From an uncultured Chryseobacterium sp. (GTDB lineage Bacteria; Bacteroidota; Bacteroidia; Flavobacteriales; Weeksellaceae), in assembly GCA_913774355.1 (NCBI GenBank), contig CAJYGB010000013.1:29162-93161 (forward strand): 64,000 bases of DNA. Direction: 5' to 3'. Below are positions 36,064 through 45,226 of this stretch, piece after piece. The notes beneath the pieces are model-generated. The model did no database searches. It had not been told where the DNA came from and was given only the letters and a program-made list of their open reading frames with translations. The stretch's first letter is position 1. The number at the start of each line of letters is the position of its first letter. The position numbers and the translations under genes are program-made.

Positions 36064-37092
36064 ATGAAAAAATTGAACTTCTTAGTGATCGGAAAGAACC
36101 GGGAAATATTGGATACCCTGAAAAGGGTGATTGAAAAAAATGAAGGCTGGAATGCAAATATTCTTATTGATGAAGAGCAAAGCCGGGATTTTATCACCAC
36201 CCATGAAGTGGATATTGTACTGCTGAGTTCCGGACTGGAAGACCGGTTTGAAAAAGACATCAAAGCTTTCTGTAAAAATCTGGATAAAAAGGTTAACGTG
36301 ATCGAACATTACGGTGGCGGAAGCGGCCTGCTGCGCAGTGAAGTGGAAGAACTTTGTGCTGAGCGCAGAGATCCTGAAAAAAGGGTTGTTCACCGTGCGG
36401 GTTCCGGAGGAATCACGGATATGGGCTGGGTTTCCGGTGAAAAAACCTTCAGCTTCAGCGAATTTTATGATCCTGAACGCATCCGTTTCGGGGCTTTAAG
36501 GGTTTTAAACGATGATTCCATAGAAGCCGGAAAAGGTTTCGGGACCCATCCCCACGACAATATGGAGATCATCAGCATCGCCCTGGAAGGAACGCTGATT
36601 CATGAGGATAACCTGGGGAACCGGACGGAAATAAAAGGCGGCGATGTGCAGGTGATGAGTGCCGGAACCGGCGTGATGCACAGCGAATTCGGTAAAGATG
36701 AAGGCGGTTTCGGGAAATTCCTGCAGATCTGGATCTACCCAAATAAAAGAAATGTTACGCCAAGATACGACCAAATAACGCTGGACATGGCCAAAAGCAG
36801 GAACCGCTTCCAGCAGATCCTTTCTCCTGATCCCGAAGACGAAGGAATCTGGATCTATCAGGATGCCTGGTTTCACCTGGGCCATTTTGAAAACAATACG
36901 GAAGCCCGTTACGAAATTAAAAAAGAAGGAAACGGGGTTTACGTATTCATCATTAAAGGAAGCGCAGAAATCGAAGGTGAGCAATTGGGAGCGAAATACG
37001 GTTTCGGAATCAGCGAGGTTTCGGAAATTAATATCAAAGTGACTTCGGAGAATACGGAGATTCTTTTGATAGATGTGCCGATGGTGAAATAA
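36064..37092 (+). CDS. Pirin family protein with N-terminal receiver-like domain
   Basis: A 342-residue fusion. Residues about 1-95 resemble a response-regulator-type alpha/beta domain (LNFLVIGKNREILDTLKRVI, then EVDIVLLSSGL), but the usual phospho-acceptor Asp after the third strand is Ser, so phosphorylation is doubtful. Residues 105-342 are a pirin of the YhhW type: FGTHPHDNMEIISIALEG and MSAGTGVMHSEF carry the metal-binding His residues. Pirins are iron-binding cupins, some with quercetinase activity or regulatory roles. Single gene. Confidence 0.85.
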   Translation: MKKLNFLVIGKNREILDTLKRVIEKNEGWNANILIDEEQSRDFITTHEVDIVLLSSGLEDRFEKDIKAFCKNLDKKVNVIEHYGGGSGLLRSEVEELCAERRDPEKRVVHRAGSGGITDMGWVSGEKTFSFSEFYDPERIRFGALRVLNDDSIEAGKGFGTHPHDNMEIISIALEGTLIHEDNLGNRTEIKGGDVQVMSAGTGVMHSEFGKDEGGFGKFLQIWIYPNKRNVTPRYDQITLDMAKSRNRFQQILSPDPEDEGIWIYQDAWFHLGHFENNTEARYEIKKEGNGVYVFIIKGSAEIEGEQLGAKYGFGISEVSEINIKVTSENTEILLIDVPMVK

Positions 37093-37164
37093 GAAATCTG
37101 ATTGTTGTTGGAAGGAATGTACAGCTCATACCATCAATGAAAAATAAAATACCTAAATGTTGGT

Positions 37165-37197
37165 AAGGCTTTCTTTCAAAGGAAGCTTTTCTTTTTC
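37165..37197 (+). terminator. Probable terminator after the pirin gene
   Basis: GCTTTC and GGAAGC form a six-base stem (one T-G pair) around a short loop and are followed by TTTTCTTTTT. The remaining spacer before topB, about 220 bases, shows nothing recognisable. Confidence 0.5.
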
Positions 37198-37415
37198 ATG
37201 CATTAGCAAAAATCTTGTATTTCGGGAATAGTATTTATAAATCAGATTCTAAAAAGAAAGCATGTTGTTTTTACAGCAATGAGCAGACATTTGAAGAGGA
37301 AATAAAGATATGATAAATTGTCAGTTTTGGTTGGCAGTTAATGAGCAATTTTAACAAATTAGCAAATTCCAAAAAAATTCCCGATTTTTGCCCTCTTCAA
37401 AATCCCGAGAACTTC

Positions 37416-39542
37416 ATGAAACTTTGTATTGCCGAAAAACCCAGTGTTGCCAGAGATATTGCCAAAGTATTGGGCGCGACGACGCCCAAGCAGGGCTATA
37501 TGGAAGGAAACGGCTATTGCGTGACATGGACATTCGGGCACCTCTGCACCCTCAAGGAACCGCATGATTACGGTCCGCAGTACAAATCCTGGAATCTTTT
37601 CCTGCTGCCGATCATTCCTCCTAATTTTGGGATCAAATTAATTCCGAACAAAGGCGTTGAAAATCAATTTAAAGTCATTGAAAAGCTGGTGGAAGAATGC
37701 GATGAGGTGATCAACTGCGGGGATGCCGGGCAGGAAGGGGAACTGATCCAGCGGTGGGTGTTGCAGAAGGCAAAATGCAATAAGCCTATTCAGCGGCTGT
37801 GGATTTCATCCCTGACCGAAGAGGCGATTAAAGAAGGCTTTTCAAATTTAAAGCCGGCGGAAGAATATAAAAATTTGTACCTCGCGGGAAATGCCAGAGC
37901 GATCGGCGACTGGTTGCTGGGCATCAACGCCACGCGTCTTTTTACAAAAAAATTCGGCGGAAACAAAGCCGTCCTTTCCATCGGAAGGGTGCAGACGCCT
38001 ACGCTGGCCATGCTGGTGCAGCGGCAGAAAGAGATTGACGCTTTTACCACCGAAGAATACTGGGAACTCAAAACCAAATACCGCGACGTCATTTTCAATG
38101 CGGCCATTGACCGTCTTAAAACCCTGGAGCGCGCGGAAAAAGGGCTGGAATATCTGAAGCAGAATCCTTTTGAAATCGTTTCGTTTGAAATTAAAGAAGG
38201 CCGGGAAAAAAATCCGAGACTTTTTGATCTAACGGCACTTCAGGTAGAAGCCAATAAGAAATACGGCTATTCTGCAGAAAATACGCTGAACTATATTCAG
38301 AGCTTATACGAGAAAAAGCATGTGACCTATCCGCGTGTGGATACGACCTACCTATCCGAAAGCCTGCATCCTAAAATAGACGGCATTCTCCGGAAGATGT
38401 ATTTCTACCAGGAGCTGATCGCGCCGTTGCTGGAAGCCCCGATCCCGAAATCGAAGGCGGTTTTCGATGATACGAAAGTTACCGACCACCACGCGATTAT
38501 CCCGACGGAAGTTCCGCCGTCCCAGAATCTGAGCCGTGAGGAAAAGCTCGTATATGATTTGGTAGCCAAACGTTTTATTGCCGTTTTTTATCCGGAATGT
38601 AAGATCTCCAATACCCTGGTGGAAGGAAAAGTAGGAACCATCCCTTTTAAAACCAGCGGAAGGCAGGTTTTGGAACCGGGCTGGAGAGCCGTGTATGACA
38701 AAGAGCCGAAAGAAGAAACCACCGACAAGGAAAAAGAAAAGGAGGAGGAACAGACCATCCCTGAATTTATTGTGGGTGAAACCGGACCGCACGATCCGAT
38801 GATCCACCAGGGAAAAACGTCGCCGCCGAAACCTTATACCGAAGCAACTCTTCTGAGAGCCATGGAAACGGCCGGAAGACAGGTGGAAGATGAAGAACTC
38901 CGCGAAATGCTCAAAAACAACGGGATCGGAAGGCCGTCGACCCGGGCTAATATTATCGAAACCCTTTTCAAACGGAAATACATCGAAAAGAAAAGGAAAA
39001 ACCTCATTGCTACCCAAACCGGAATCCAGCTGATCGACACCATTGAAGACGAATTGCTGAAAAGTCCGGAACTGACCGGGGAATGGGAATCGAAGCTCAG
39101 GAAGATTGAAAGCGGGCAGTATGAAGCCAACCTGTTTAAGGAAGAACTGATTCAGATGGTGACGGAACTTACGAAGAAAGTAGTCGACGGAAAAGGAAAA
39201 GTCATTGCTTTGGAAGAAGAAAAAGCTGAAGTGGCGAAGGAAAAGAAAAAAAGAGAGCCGTCCATAAAAAAAGAACTGCAATCCTGGGAAGAAACACAAT
39301 GCCCGAAATGCAGACAACACCATCTGATGAAAGGAAAATCAGCGGTCGGCTGTTCCGATTTCAATAACTGCGGTTTTAAGGTTTCGTTTGAAATTTTCGG
39401 TAAAAAACTATCCGATAAACAGCTGATGGATCTTGTGGTGAAAGGAAAAACGTCCAAATTAAAAGGATTTACTGCCCACCCTGAAACGTTGGCAGAGGGA
39501 GTCCTGTCCATGGATGAAAACTTTGCAGTAGCTCTTGTCTAA
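37416..39542 (+). CDS. topB: DNA topoisomerase III (type IA)
   Basis: A 708-residue type IA topoisomerase that relaxes negative supercoils and decatenates DNA by single-strand passage. Toprim segment MKLCIAEKPSVARDIAKVLG is at the very N terminus, which is why the ATG at 37416 is preferred over an in-frame ATG at 37341. The active-site Tyr lies in HVTYPRVDTTYLSESL near residue 310, and NNGIGRPSTRANIIETL near 500 is the conserved core segment. One C-terminal zinc-ribbon-like patch, CPKCRQHHL with GCSDFNNCGF, remains. Single gene. Confidence 0.94.
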   Translation: MKLCIAEKPSVARDIAKVLGATTPKQGYMEGNGYCVTWTFGHLCTLKEPHDYGPQYKSWNLFLLPIIPPNFGIKLIPNKGVENQFKVIEKLVEECDEVINCGDAGQEGELIQRWVLQKAKCNKPIQRLWISSLTEEAIKEGFSNLKPAEEYKNLYLAGNARAIGDWLLGINATRLFTKKFGGNKAVLSIGRVQTPTLAMLVQRQKEIDAFTTEEYWELKTKYRDVIFNAAIDRLKTLERAEKGLEYLKQNPFEIVSFEIKEGREKNPRLFDLTALQVEANKKYGYSAENTLNYIQSLYEKKHVTYPRVDTTYLSESLHPKIDGILRKMYFYQELIAPLLEAPIPKSKAVFDDTKVTDHHAIIPTEVPPSQNLSREEKLVYDLVAKRFIAVFYPECKISNTLVEGKVGTIPFKTSGRQVLEPGWRAVYDKEPKEETTDKEKEKEEEQTIPEFIVGETGPHDPMIHQGKTSPPKPYTEATLLRAMETAGRQVEDEELREMLKNNGIGRPSTRANIIETLFKRKYIEKKRKNLIATQTGIQLIDTIEDELLKSPELTGEWESKLRKIESGQYEANLFKEELIQMVTELTKKVVDGKGKVIALEEEKAEVAKEKKKREPSIKKELQSWEETQCPKCRQHHLMKGKSAVGCSDFNNCGFKVSFEIFGKKLSDKQLMDLVVKGKTSKLKGFTAHPETLAEGVLSMDENFAVALV

Positions 39543-39686
39543 ATTGTAATCAGATGCATTCATAGATTTTATGAACAAATAAAAATCTGCGTAATCTGCA
39601 ATATCTGTGTGAGATTAATAAAACTGATAGTTTCTTTTAATAGAGGCAAATTTACTACCTTTAATCTCAGCTAAAATTTTCAAAAA

Positions 39687-40469
39687 ATGAAAAGAATCAT
39701 AGGTCTTGTTGTTCTTTGTATCTGTACCTTCAGCCTTGCGCAAAACCAAAACTTCGGAAAAAATCCCGCAGCAGGAAAAATCCTGCATCTGAAAGACGCC
39801 GATATATATTACGAAACATATGGAAAAGGAGAGCCGTTGTTTCTGCTTCATGGAAATGGCGGCAGCATTGATGCATTTGCGAAAGAAATCCCGATCCTTT
39901 CAAAACATTTCATGATTATCGCGATGGATTCACGCGGACAGGGAAAAAGTACGGATGCTTCCAAAGACCCACTGACGTACAGGAAATTTGCAGATGATGT
40001 GAAGCTGCTTGCCGATAAGCTTAAATTAAAAAAGATAAACATTCTCGGTTGGAGCGATGGGGGAAATACCGCCCTTGAATTTGCCATTAAATATCCCGGG
40101 CGAACCAACAAAATCATTACCAGCGGAGCCAATGTGTTCCCGGCCGGCGTGGGTGAAAATGAAGTAGAGGCCATGAAGCGCGACGTTGCTGAAAAAGTTG
40201 CCCAGCAAAAGCCCCAAAGTGAAATCCGCCTTGTTCAGCTAATGATCGATGAACCCAACATCACCAAACAGCAGCTAAACAACATCAAAGCAAAAGTGCT
40301 GGTGGTAGCAGGTGAAAACGACCTGATTCTCCGTTCCCATACTGAATATATTGCCAAAGAAATACCAGGCTCAAAGCTCAAAATCTACAAAGGTGCATCC
40401 CACGGTGTTCCGATCGAAAGAGCGGAAGAGCTCAGTAAGGATGTTGTTGAATTCATAAAGACACATTAA
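39687..40469 (+). CDS. Exported alpha/beta hydrolase
   Basis: A 260-residue hydrolase with a signal peptide (cleavage near CTFSLAQ, residue 19). The oxyanion region is LLHGNGGS, DSRGQGKS follows, the nucleophile elbow is GWSDGG, the acid probably lies in VVAGENDLI, and the catalytic His in GASHGVP. The typical order of the alpha/beta hydrolase fold is kept. Substrate unknown; probably periplasmic. Confidence 0.88.
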   Translation: MKRIIGLVVLCICTFSLAQNQNFGKNPAAGKILHLKDADIYYETYGKGEPLFLLHGNGGSIDAFAKEIPILSKHFMIIAMDSRGQGKSTDASKDPLTYRKFADDVKLLADKLKLKKINILGWSDGGNTALEFAIKYPGRTNKIITSGANVFPAGVGENEVEAMKRDVAEKVAQQKPQSEIRLVQLMIDEPNITKQQLNNIKAKVLVVAGENDLILRSHTEYIAKEIPGSKLKIYKGASHGVPIERAEELSKDVVEFIKTH

Positions 40470-40590
40470 CTGTAACCTACAGTTTTGCTTTTCGTTTGCT
40501 CCAACCAAACAAATCGTTGGAAAGTACAGTGGCATAAATGGTTCTGTAATTTAATTGAGCAAATTTTTTAATTTATGTATAAGAATCATA

Positions 40591-40956
40591 ATGAATACAA
40601 TTCTTTTAAATAATTACAAAATAGAATTTCAGTTTTTACCTAACATTAATGAAGCAATAGCTAAACAAACTGAAGTAACAACTAAAGGCTATCCTCTTGC
40701 AGTTTTTTTAACGGACCATCCTTATGTTAATTATTTGAATAGCGAAATTATTCCACAAATAAATAATATATTAGCCGGACATATAAATAATAACTTAGAA
40801 AGAGGAGAAAGAGTTGTACTTACGATAGGGAATCCAAATTCAAGCTTTACATATGTTTCAACCTCGATTCAAAATGTTACTATTCCAACAGTAGATTTGA
40901 AAGAGATTATTTTATCTTGGATTGAGTTTTTAACAAATCATTGTATTGTTAAGTAG
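40591..40956 (+). CDS. Hypothetical protein, AT-rich
   Basis: A 121-residue protein with no recognised motif, no signal peptide and no membrane segment. The ATG at 40591 is preferred; a TTG twelve codons earlier lies in frame but adds a tail without conservation clues. It is clearly more AT-rich than its neighbours and uses AT-ending codons, hinting at recent acquisition. No partner gene suggests a function. Confidence 0.6.
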   Translation: MNTILLNNYKIEFQFLPNINEAIAKQTEVTTKGYPLAVFLTDHPYVNYLNSEIIPQINNILAGHINNNLERGERVVLTIGNPNSSFTYVSTSIQNVTIPTVDLKEIILSWIEFLTNHCIVK

Positions 40957-41131
40957 CTTACAATTAATGTTTTATATTGTTTGGTCTGAGGTTTTAAAAA
41001 ATAATATTCTGACATTTTGGTTTTCTAATAGAGATAATTGTAAAGGAAGTTGGTGGGGAAATCAGATTACCTTGCTTATTTCAACCTTACTATTTTTCAT
41101 TCCAAAACTTTCATGATTTTTTCTATTGTAC

Positions 41132-41139
41132 TACATTTG
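41132..41139 (+). promoter_or_regulatory. -7 box upstream of the thioesterase gene
   Basis: TACATTTG, matching TAnnTTTG, 15 bases before the ATG. No clear -33 element is seen. Confidence 0.45.
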
Positions 41140-41154
41140 TAATAAACCGGAAAT

Positions 41155-41577
41155 ATGACCCCAGAAAAAAAGCAGCTGATTACCGACAGCTTCAACCGTT
41201 CCGAAACTTTAAAATTCTATAAAGCCGAACTCCTGGAAGCGGAAACCGACTTTATCTCGATGAAAATCCCGAAAATGGAGTTGATGACCCGGAAAGCAGG
41301 AATGTTTAACGGGGCTATGATCGCTTCATTGGTGGATGTTTCTTCAGGTTATGCCGCTGTCAGCCACTACGAAGAAGACTGTTATGTCGTGACGGTCGAA
41401 CTGAAAGTCAATTATCTCAGGCCGGCCATTGGCGATGCGTTGGTTTCCAAATCTTATGTGGTGAAAGGCGGTGCGAAGATCAGTGTCATCCGCACGGAAA
41501 TTTACACCGTAGACGAAAACGGCGAATCCGAAAGCCACGTAGCGACGTCACTTGTTACGATGATGAAGATCAAATAA
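41155..41577 (+). CDS. PaaI-type hotdog-fold thioesterase
   Basis: A 140-residue single hotdog domain. Seen: GMFNGAMIASLVDVSSGYAAV near residue 51 (helix of the fold with the usual Asn/Gly and Asp positions) and VTVELKVNYLRPAIGDALV near residue 80, both standard for PaaI/YbgC-like acyl-CoA thioesterases. It probably hydrolyses an acyl- or aryl-CoA in the cytosol; the substrate cannot be told. Confidence 0.88.
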   Translation: MTPEKKQLITDSFNRSETLKFYKAELLEAETDFISMKIPKMELMTRKAGMFNGAMIASLVDVSSGYAAVSHYEEDCYVVTVELKVNYLRPAIGDALVSKSYVVKGGAKISVIRTEIYTVDENGESESHVATSLVTMMKIK

Positions 41578-41599
41578 TTTTAATGAAGGCTTGGTGAAT

Positions 41600-41715
41600 A
41601 GGCTGGAAGGAGGAAAATGGATGCTGGAAGTTTCTTTGTCAATAATACGCAGGTAGCCTTAAGAATTTTCAAGCCACGAAGGGGCGACTTAAAACAGCAT
41701 CGGGTGCAACCCGAT
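41600..41715 (+). repeat. Dispersed GGCTGGAAGAAGG repeat, copy D, and a short hairpin
   Basis: AGGCTGGAAGGAGGAAAATG then GATGCTGGAAGTTTCT (41600-41634) is another family member. Further on, ATCGGG-TGCAA-CCCGAT (41699-41715) is a perfect hairpin without a T run. Confidence 0.6.
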
Positions 41716-41845
41716 GAAACAAAAAACCACAATTTCCAATCTTCCATCGGCATTTTTCCCGGTCAACCCGACGAATATTAAATTTCACTAGGAAATGGAA
41801 TGCATTTTGCTGCCCAACACCTGATCAACAATAAAAATCAAAAGT

Positions 41846-42190
41846 ATGAATCTCATCATCCGCCTGCTGGTAACCGCTATAGTAGCCTATCTGCTTACCT
41901 GGATTTTACCGGGCGTGCAGTTTTCCGGATTTGGAGGGGCGATCATCTTTTCCATCGTTCTCGGACTCCTGAACTTATTTGTAAAACCGGTGCTGAATCT
42001 TCTGGGATTGCCGCTTACGATTGTTACATTGGGTTTATTTACGTTGGTCATCAATGCGATCATCATTCTGATGGCGGATTATTTCATCGACAGTATGGAA
42101 GTCAACGGATTTTTATGGGCCCTTATTTTCAGCATCCTGTTATCTGTTGTTACTTCGCTTGCTAATTCTATGTTTTCAGATAAAGATTAG
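41846..42190 (+). CDS. Phage holin superfamily IV-like membrane protein
   Basis: A 114-residue protein with four closely spaced membrane helices; the loop VKPVLNLLGLPLTIVTLGLF is the hallmark of this family (often named mycobacterial 4-TMS phage holin or YvlD-like). Despite the name, these are chromosomal housekeeping-type membrane proteins and no phage gene is nearby. Function unknown. Confidence 0.85.
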   Translation: MNLIIRLLVTAIVAYLLTWILPGVQFSGFGGAIIFSIVLGLLNLFVKPVLNLLGLPLTIVTLGLFTLVINAIIILMADYFIDSMEVNGFLWALIFSILLSVVTSLANSMFSDKD

Positions 42191-42227
42191 AATCAATCAA
42201 ACAAAGGTTACATATCAATCAACTTGG

Positions 42228-42252
42228 ACGAACTTCGGTTCGTTCTTTTTTT
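42228..42252 (+). terminator. Terminator after the holin-like gene
   Basis: ACGAAC-TTCG-GTTCGT tetraloop hairpin followed by TTTTTTT, 38 bases after the stop. Confidence 0.8.
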
Positions 42253-42298
42253 GGACGGATCAAATCATCATTTTCAAAATTCAGGAACCGGGTTTAAT

Positions 42299-42331
42299 AA
42301 ACCTAACGGGTTTTCGAAATCTGTTAGGTTT
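42299..42331. repeat. Long palindrome AAACCTAAC...GTTAGGTTT
   Basis: Nine perfect outer base pairs (AAACCTAAC/GTTAGGTTT) extended by several more inside, with a tiny TCG-type loop. I recall such AAACCTAAC palindromes as common between genes in flavobacteria. It follows the holin terminator and may be an additional transcription stop or a REP-like repeat. Confidence 0.6.
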
Positions 42332-42480
42332 AGTCTTTACATCTTATTTTCAGTAAGTTAGTAAGGTGAAAAGTTTCGGGTATTTAAATCCGATCTGGAA
42401 AGAAATTTTATTGACCGGATATCGAACAATTCCATTCAGACTTAGGATACTTATTTTTTGATATTGACTGTAAAAATTCC

Positions 42481-42511
42481 TGCATCCAGCATCCTTCTTC
42501 CAGCCTTCTGA
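42481..42511 (-). repeat. Dispersed GGCTGGAAGAAGG repeat, copy E (short)
   Basis: On the minus strand AGAAGGCTGGAAGAAGGATG then CTGGATGC, the core of the family. It lies about 120 bases before the S9 peptidase gene. Confidence 0.6.
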
Positions 42512-42631
42512 TAAATTAATCCCGATTCCCGCTTCCTGTTTTATTTTAAATAATTAACTTTGGCAATCTTTGAACTGAATAAGGCCTGCAATTCCTGAAG
42601 CTTGATGGGCCGTAAAAATGAATATCAACAT

Positions 42632-44626
42632 ATGAAACTTAAGTACAGCCTGCTCGCTATGGCAGCTCCGCTTTTAATGAATGCACAACAACTAATGACG
42701 CCTGAAATCCTGTGGACTTTGAAAAAAGTGGGTGTACAGGCCGTTTCTCCGGATCATTCTTCACTTATCTATAAAGTAGGACAGGTAGATCTCAAAACAG
42801 AAAAGACCAAAAACGAGAACTATTTCCTGAATGTTCTCAATCACCAGTCCACTAAAATAGATCTGGGTAAAAAATCCCTGATCCAGTGGGATAAAAACGG
42901 AATCTATGCGCAGGAAGGAGACAATATATTCCTCTCCAAAGACAGCGGAAAAACATGGACGGAATTTTATACCATTGGAGAAGCTGATAATATCGTGATT
43001 TCTCCGGATGGTAAAAAAGTGGCATTCAGCAAACAGGTGCTGATGGAAAAGGTAATGGGAAAAGACAAATATCCCGACACGCCTAAAACCACGGCCCAGG
43101 TATACACCGACCTTAACCACCGGCACTGGGATTACTTTAATGAAGGAAAATACAATCATGTTTTCGTAGTCAGTGTTTCTGAAAAGGCAGAGGCTGCCAA
43201 AGACCTTTTGGAAGGGAAAATGTGGGATTCGCCGCAACGGCCTTTCGGGGGAGCGGAAGATTTCATCTGGAGTCCTGATTCTTCACAGCTTTTATATGTA
43301 ACGAAGCCGAAAAGCGGCAAAGAATATGCGACAAGCACCAATACGGATATTTTTGCTTATGATCTGGCTTCGGGAACGACAAAGAATCTAACGGAAGCCA
43401 ACAAAGGATATGATGTCAATCCTAAATTCAGCCCCGACGGGAAATCTCTGGTATGGCAGAGTATGGCCAGAGACGGTTATGAAGCGGATAAAAATGACGT
43501 GAAGATCATGGACTGGAAATCAGGGAAAATCACCAATCTTACAGCCGGCTGGGACGAAAGCGTTTCCGGTGACGTGTTCTGGAGCGGAGATTCTAAAATG
43601 ATCTATTTTACGGCAGCTTTCCGAGGGACGAAGCAGCTTTTTTCCTTAGATCCTAAAAATGCGAAAGTTCAGCAGATTACCAAAGGTGACTTTGATGTGA
43701 ATGAAATATTTGCCGATCAGAAAAATTCGCTTGTGGTAGGACGAACTGATATCAATCATGCGACCGATCTGTTTGCAGTAAACGTTAAAAACGGAGAGAT
43801 GAAGCAGGTAACGGAAGCCAATAAAGAAATATATGCCCAATTGGCCCAGGGGAAATCTGAGCTGAAGATGGTAAAGACTTCCGACGGTAAAGAAATGGGG
43901 GTGTGGTTCCATTATCCGCCCAACTTCGATCCGAATAAAAAATATCCTACCCTGGTGTATTGTCAGGGTGGTCCGCAATCTGCGCTTACCCAGTTTTTCA
44001 GCACAAGGTGGAACTTTGCTTTAATGGCAGCCAACGGCTACATCGTTGTGGCCCCGAACAGAAGAGGAATGCCGGGCTGGGGAACGAAATGGAATGAAGA
44101 AATTTCAAGAGACTGGGGCGGACAGCCGATGCGCGATTACCTGGCTGCAACGGATTATGCTAAAACATTACCGTATGTTGACGGAAACAGGGTGGCAGCG
44201 GTAGGAGCGAGCTACGGAGGATACAGCGTATTCATGCTGGCCGGAATTCACCAGAACCGTTTCAAGACGTTCATCGCACACGACGGACTGTTTGATATGA
44301 AATCCTGGTACCTGACGACCGAAGAATTATGGTTTGCCAATTGGGACCTGGGCTCACCGTGGGAAAAACCTTTGCCGAAAGCATACACGGAATTCAATCC
44401 GAGCAATTTTGTAGACAAATGGAACAAACCGATCATGATCGTACAGGGCGGAATCGATTACCGTGTGCCTTACGAGCAGGGTCAGGAAGCTTTCCAGGCA
44501 GCACAACTCCGCGGACTGAAATCCAAGCTGGTGTATTTCCCGAACGAAAACCACTGGGTACTTCACCCGCAGAACGGATTGGTTTGGCAGAGAGAGTTCT
44601 TCGATTGGTTAAAAGAAACATTATAA
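42632..44626 (+). CDS. Exported prolyl oligopeptidase family (S9) peptidase
   Basis: A 664-residue serine peptidase. The ATG at 42632 begins a clear signal peptide (MKLKYSLLAMAAPLLMNAQ), so an upstream in-frame TTG at 42602 is rejected. The N-terminal two thirds is a beta-propeller with SPDGKKVAFS, WSPDSSQLLYV and FSPDGKSLVWQS repeats. The C-terminal alpha/beta hydrolase domain has the nucleophile in GASYGGYSVFM, the Asp in GGIDYRVPYEQG and the His in NENHWVL. Such enzymes trim oligopeptides in the periplasm (acylaminoacyl- or dipeptidyl-peptidase-like). A -7 box TAACTTTG lies at 42555-42562. Confidence 0.92.
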   Translation: MKLKYSLLAMAAPLLMNAQQLMTPEILWTLKKVGVQAVSPDHSSLIYKVGQVDLKTEKTKNENYFLNVLNHQSTKIDLGKKSLIQWDKNGIYAQEGDNIFLSKDSGKTWTEFYTIGEADNIVISPDGKKVAFSKQVLMEKVMGKDKYPDTPKTTAQVYTDLNHRHWDYFNEGKYNHVFVVSVSEKAEAAKDLLEGKMWDSPQRPFGGAEDFIWSPDSSQLLYVTKPKSGKEYATSTNTDIFAYDLASGTTKNLTEANKGYDVNPKFSPDGKSLVWQSMARDGYEADKNDVKIMDWKSGKITNLTAGWDESVSGDVFWSGDSKMIYFTAAFRGTKQLFSLDPKNAKVQQITKGDFDVNEIFADQKNSLVVGRTDINHATDLFAVNVKNGEMKQVTEANKEIYAQLAQGKSELKMVKTSDGKEMGVWFHYPPNFDPNKKYPTLVYCQGGPQSALTQFFSTRWNFALMAANGYIVVAPNRRGMPGWGTKWNEEISRDWGGQPMRDYLAATDYAKTLPYVDGNRVAAVGASYGGYSVFMLAGIHQNRFKTFIAHDGLFDMKSWYLTTEELWFANWDLGSPWEKPLPKAYTEFNPSNFVDKWNKPIMIVQGGIDYRVPYEQGQEAFQAAQLRGLKSKLVYFPNENHWVLHPQNGLVWQREFFDWLKETL

Positions 44627-44672
44627 TTCACATGGATGAATTACATCGTATAAAGATAACAATATCAACAGG

Positions 44673-44695
44673 AGCGGGCTTTTAGCCCGCTTTTT
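44673..44695 (+). terminator. Terminator of the S9 peptidase gene
   Basis: AGCGGGCT/AGCCCGCT with a TTT loop and a T run. It lies 46 bases after the stop codon. Confidence 0.85.
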
Positions 44696-44737
44696 GTTCA
44701 TTTAAGAAAACGGCTTTAGCCCCAAATTATAATCGTT

Positions 44738-45226
44738 ATGTCAAATAGAATTTCATCCTTTGCGCCCGTCATCGATAATGATTCCAAAATCCTGATCTTA
44801 GGCTCGATTCCCGGTGTGAAATCCCTTGAAAAGCAGCAGTATTACGGCCACCCGCAAAACAAATTCTGGAAAATTATATTTGAATTGCTGAATGAAGATT
44901 TCGCGGAAGATTATGCTGAAAGAATTCAGGTCCTAAAGATGCACCATATTGCGCTTTGGGATGTCATCGATTCCTGCGAAAGAAAAGGGAGCTTGGATTC
45001 AGAGATCAGGAATGAAGAAGCCAACCGGATCGATGAGCTGCTGGAAAGCCATTCCAATATTAAAGCCGTCTTCTGCAACGGTGGAAAATCGTATAAAAAT
45101 CTGCAGAAAATCTTAGGAAAAAACTATAAAATTCCTGTATTTTTACTGCCTTCCACCAGCCCGCTTCACACGGTTTCTTTTGAAAAGAAACTGGAAGCAT
45201 GGAAGGAAATAAAAATATATTTATGA
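44738..45226 (+). CDS. DNA-deoxyinosine glycosylase (uracil-DNA glycosylase superfamily)
   Basis: A 162-residue repair enzyme that excises hypoxanthine (deaminated adenine) from DNA. The N-terminal ILGSIPGVKSLEKQQYYGHP is the family's catalytic-pocket signature, followed by NKFWKIIFELL. The C-terminal PSTSPLHTVSF corresponds to the DNA-intercalating motif with its His. Length is typical. Its stop overlaps the start of the following, broken gene by ATGA. Confidence 0.88.
   Translation: MSNRISSFAPVIDNDSKILILGSIPGVKSLEKQQYYGHPQNKFWKIIFELLNEDFAEDYAERIQVLKMHHIALWDVIDSCERKGSLDSEIRNEEANRIDELLESHSNIKAVFCNGGKSYKNLQKILGKNYKIPVFLLPSTSPLHTVSFEKKLEAWKEIKIYL

Noticed and set aside
37341-37415. Longer N terminus for topoisomerase III
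   Set aside because: The Toprim domain begins exactly at the internal ATG 37416; the extra 25 residues are unlike the family.
41846-42190. Prophage remnant suggested by the holin family name
   Set aside because: No other phage genes occur nearby; the family is common in chromosomes and the name is misleading.
42602-42631. Earlier TTG start for the S9 peptidase
   Set aside because: It would place a charged stretch before a clean signal peptide starting at 42632.
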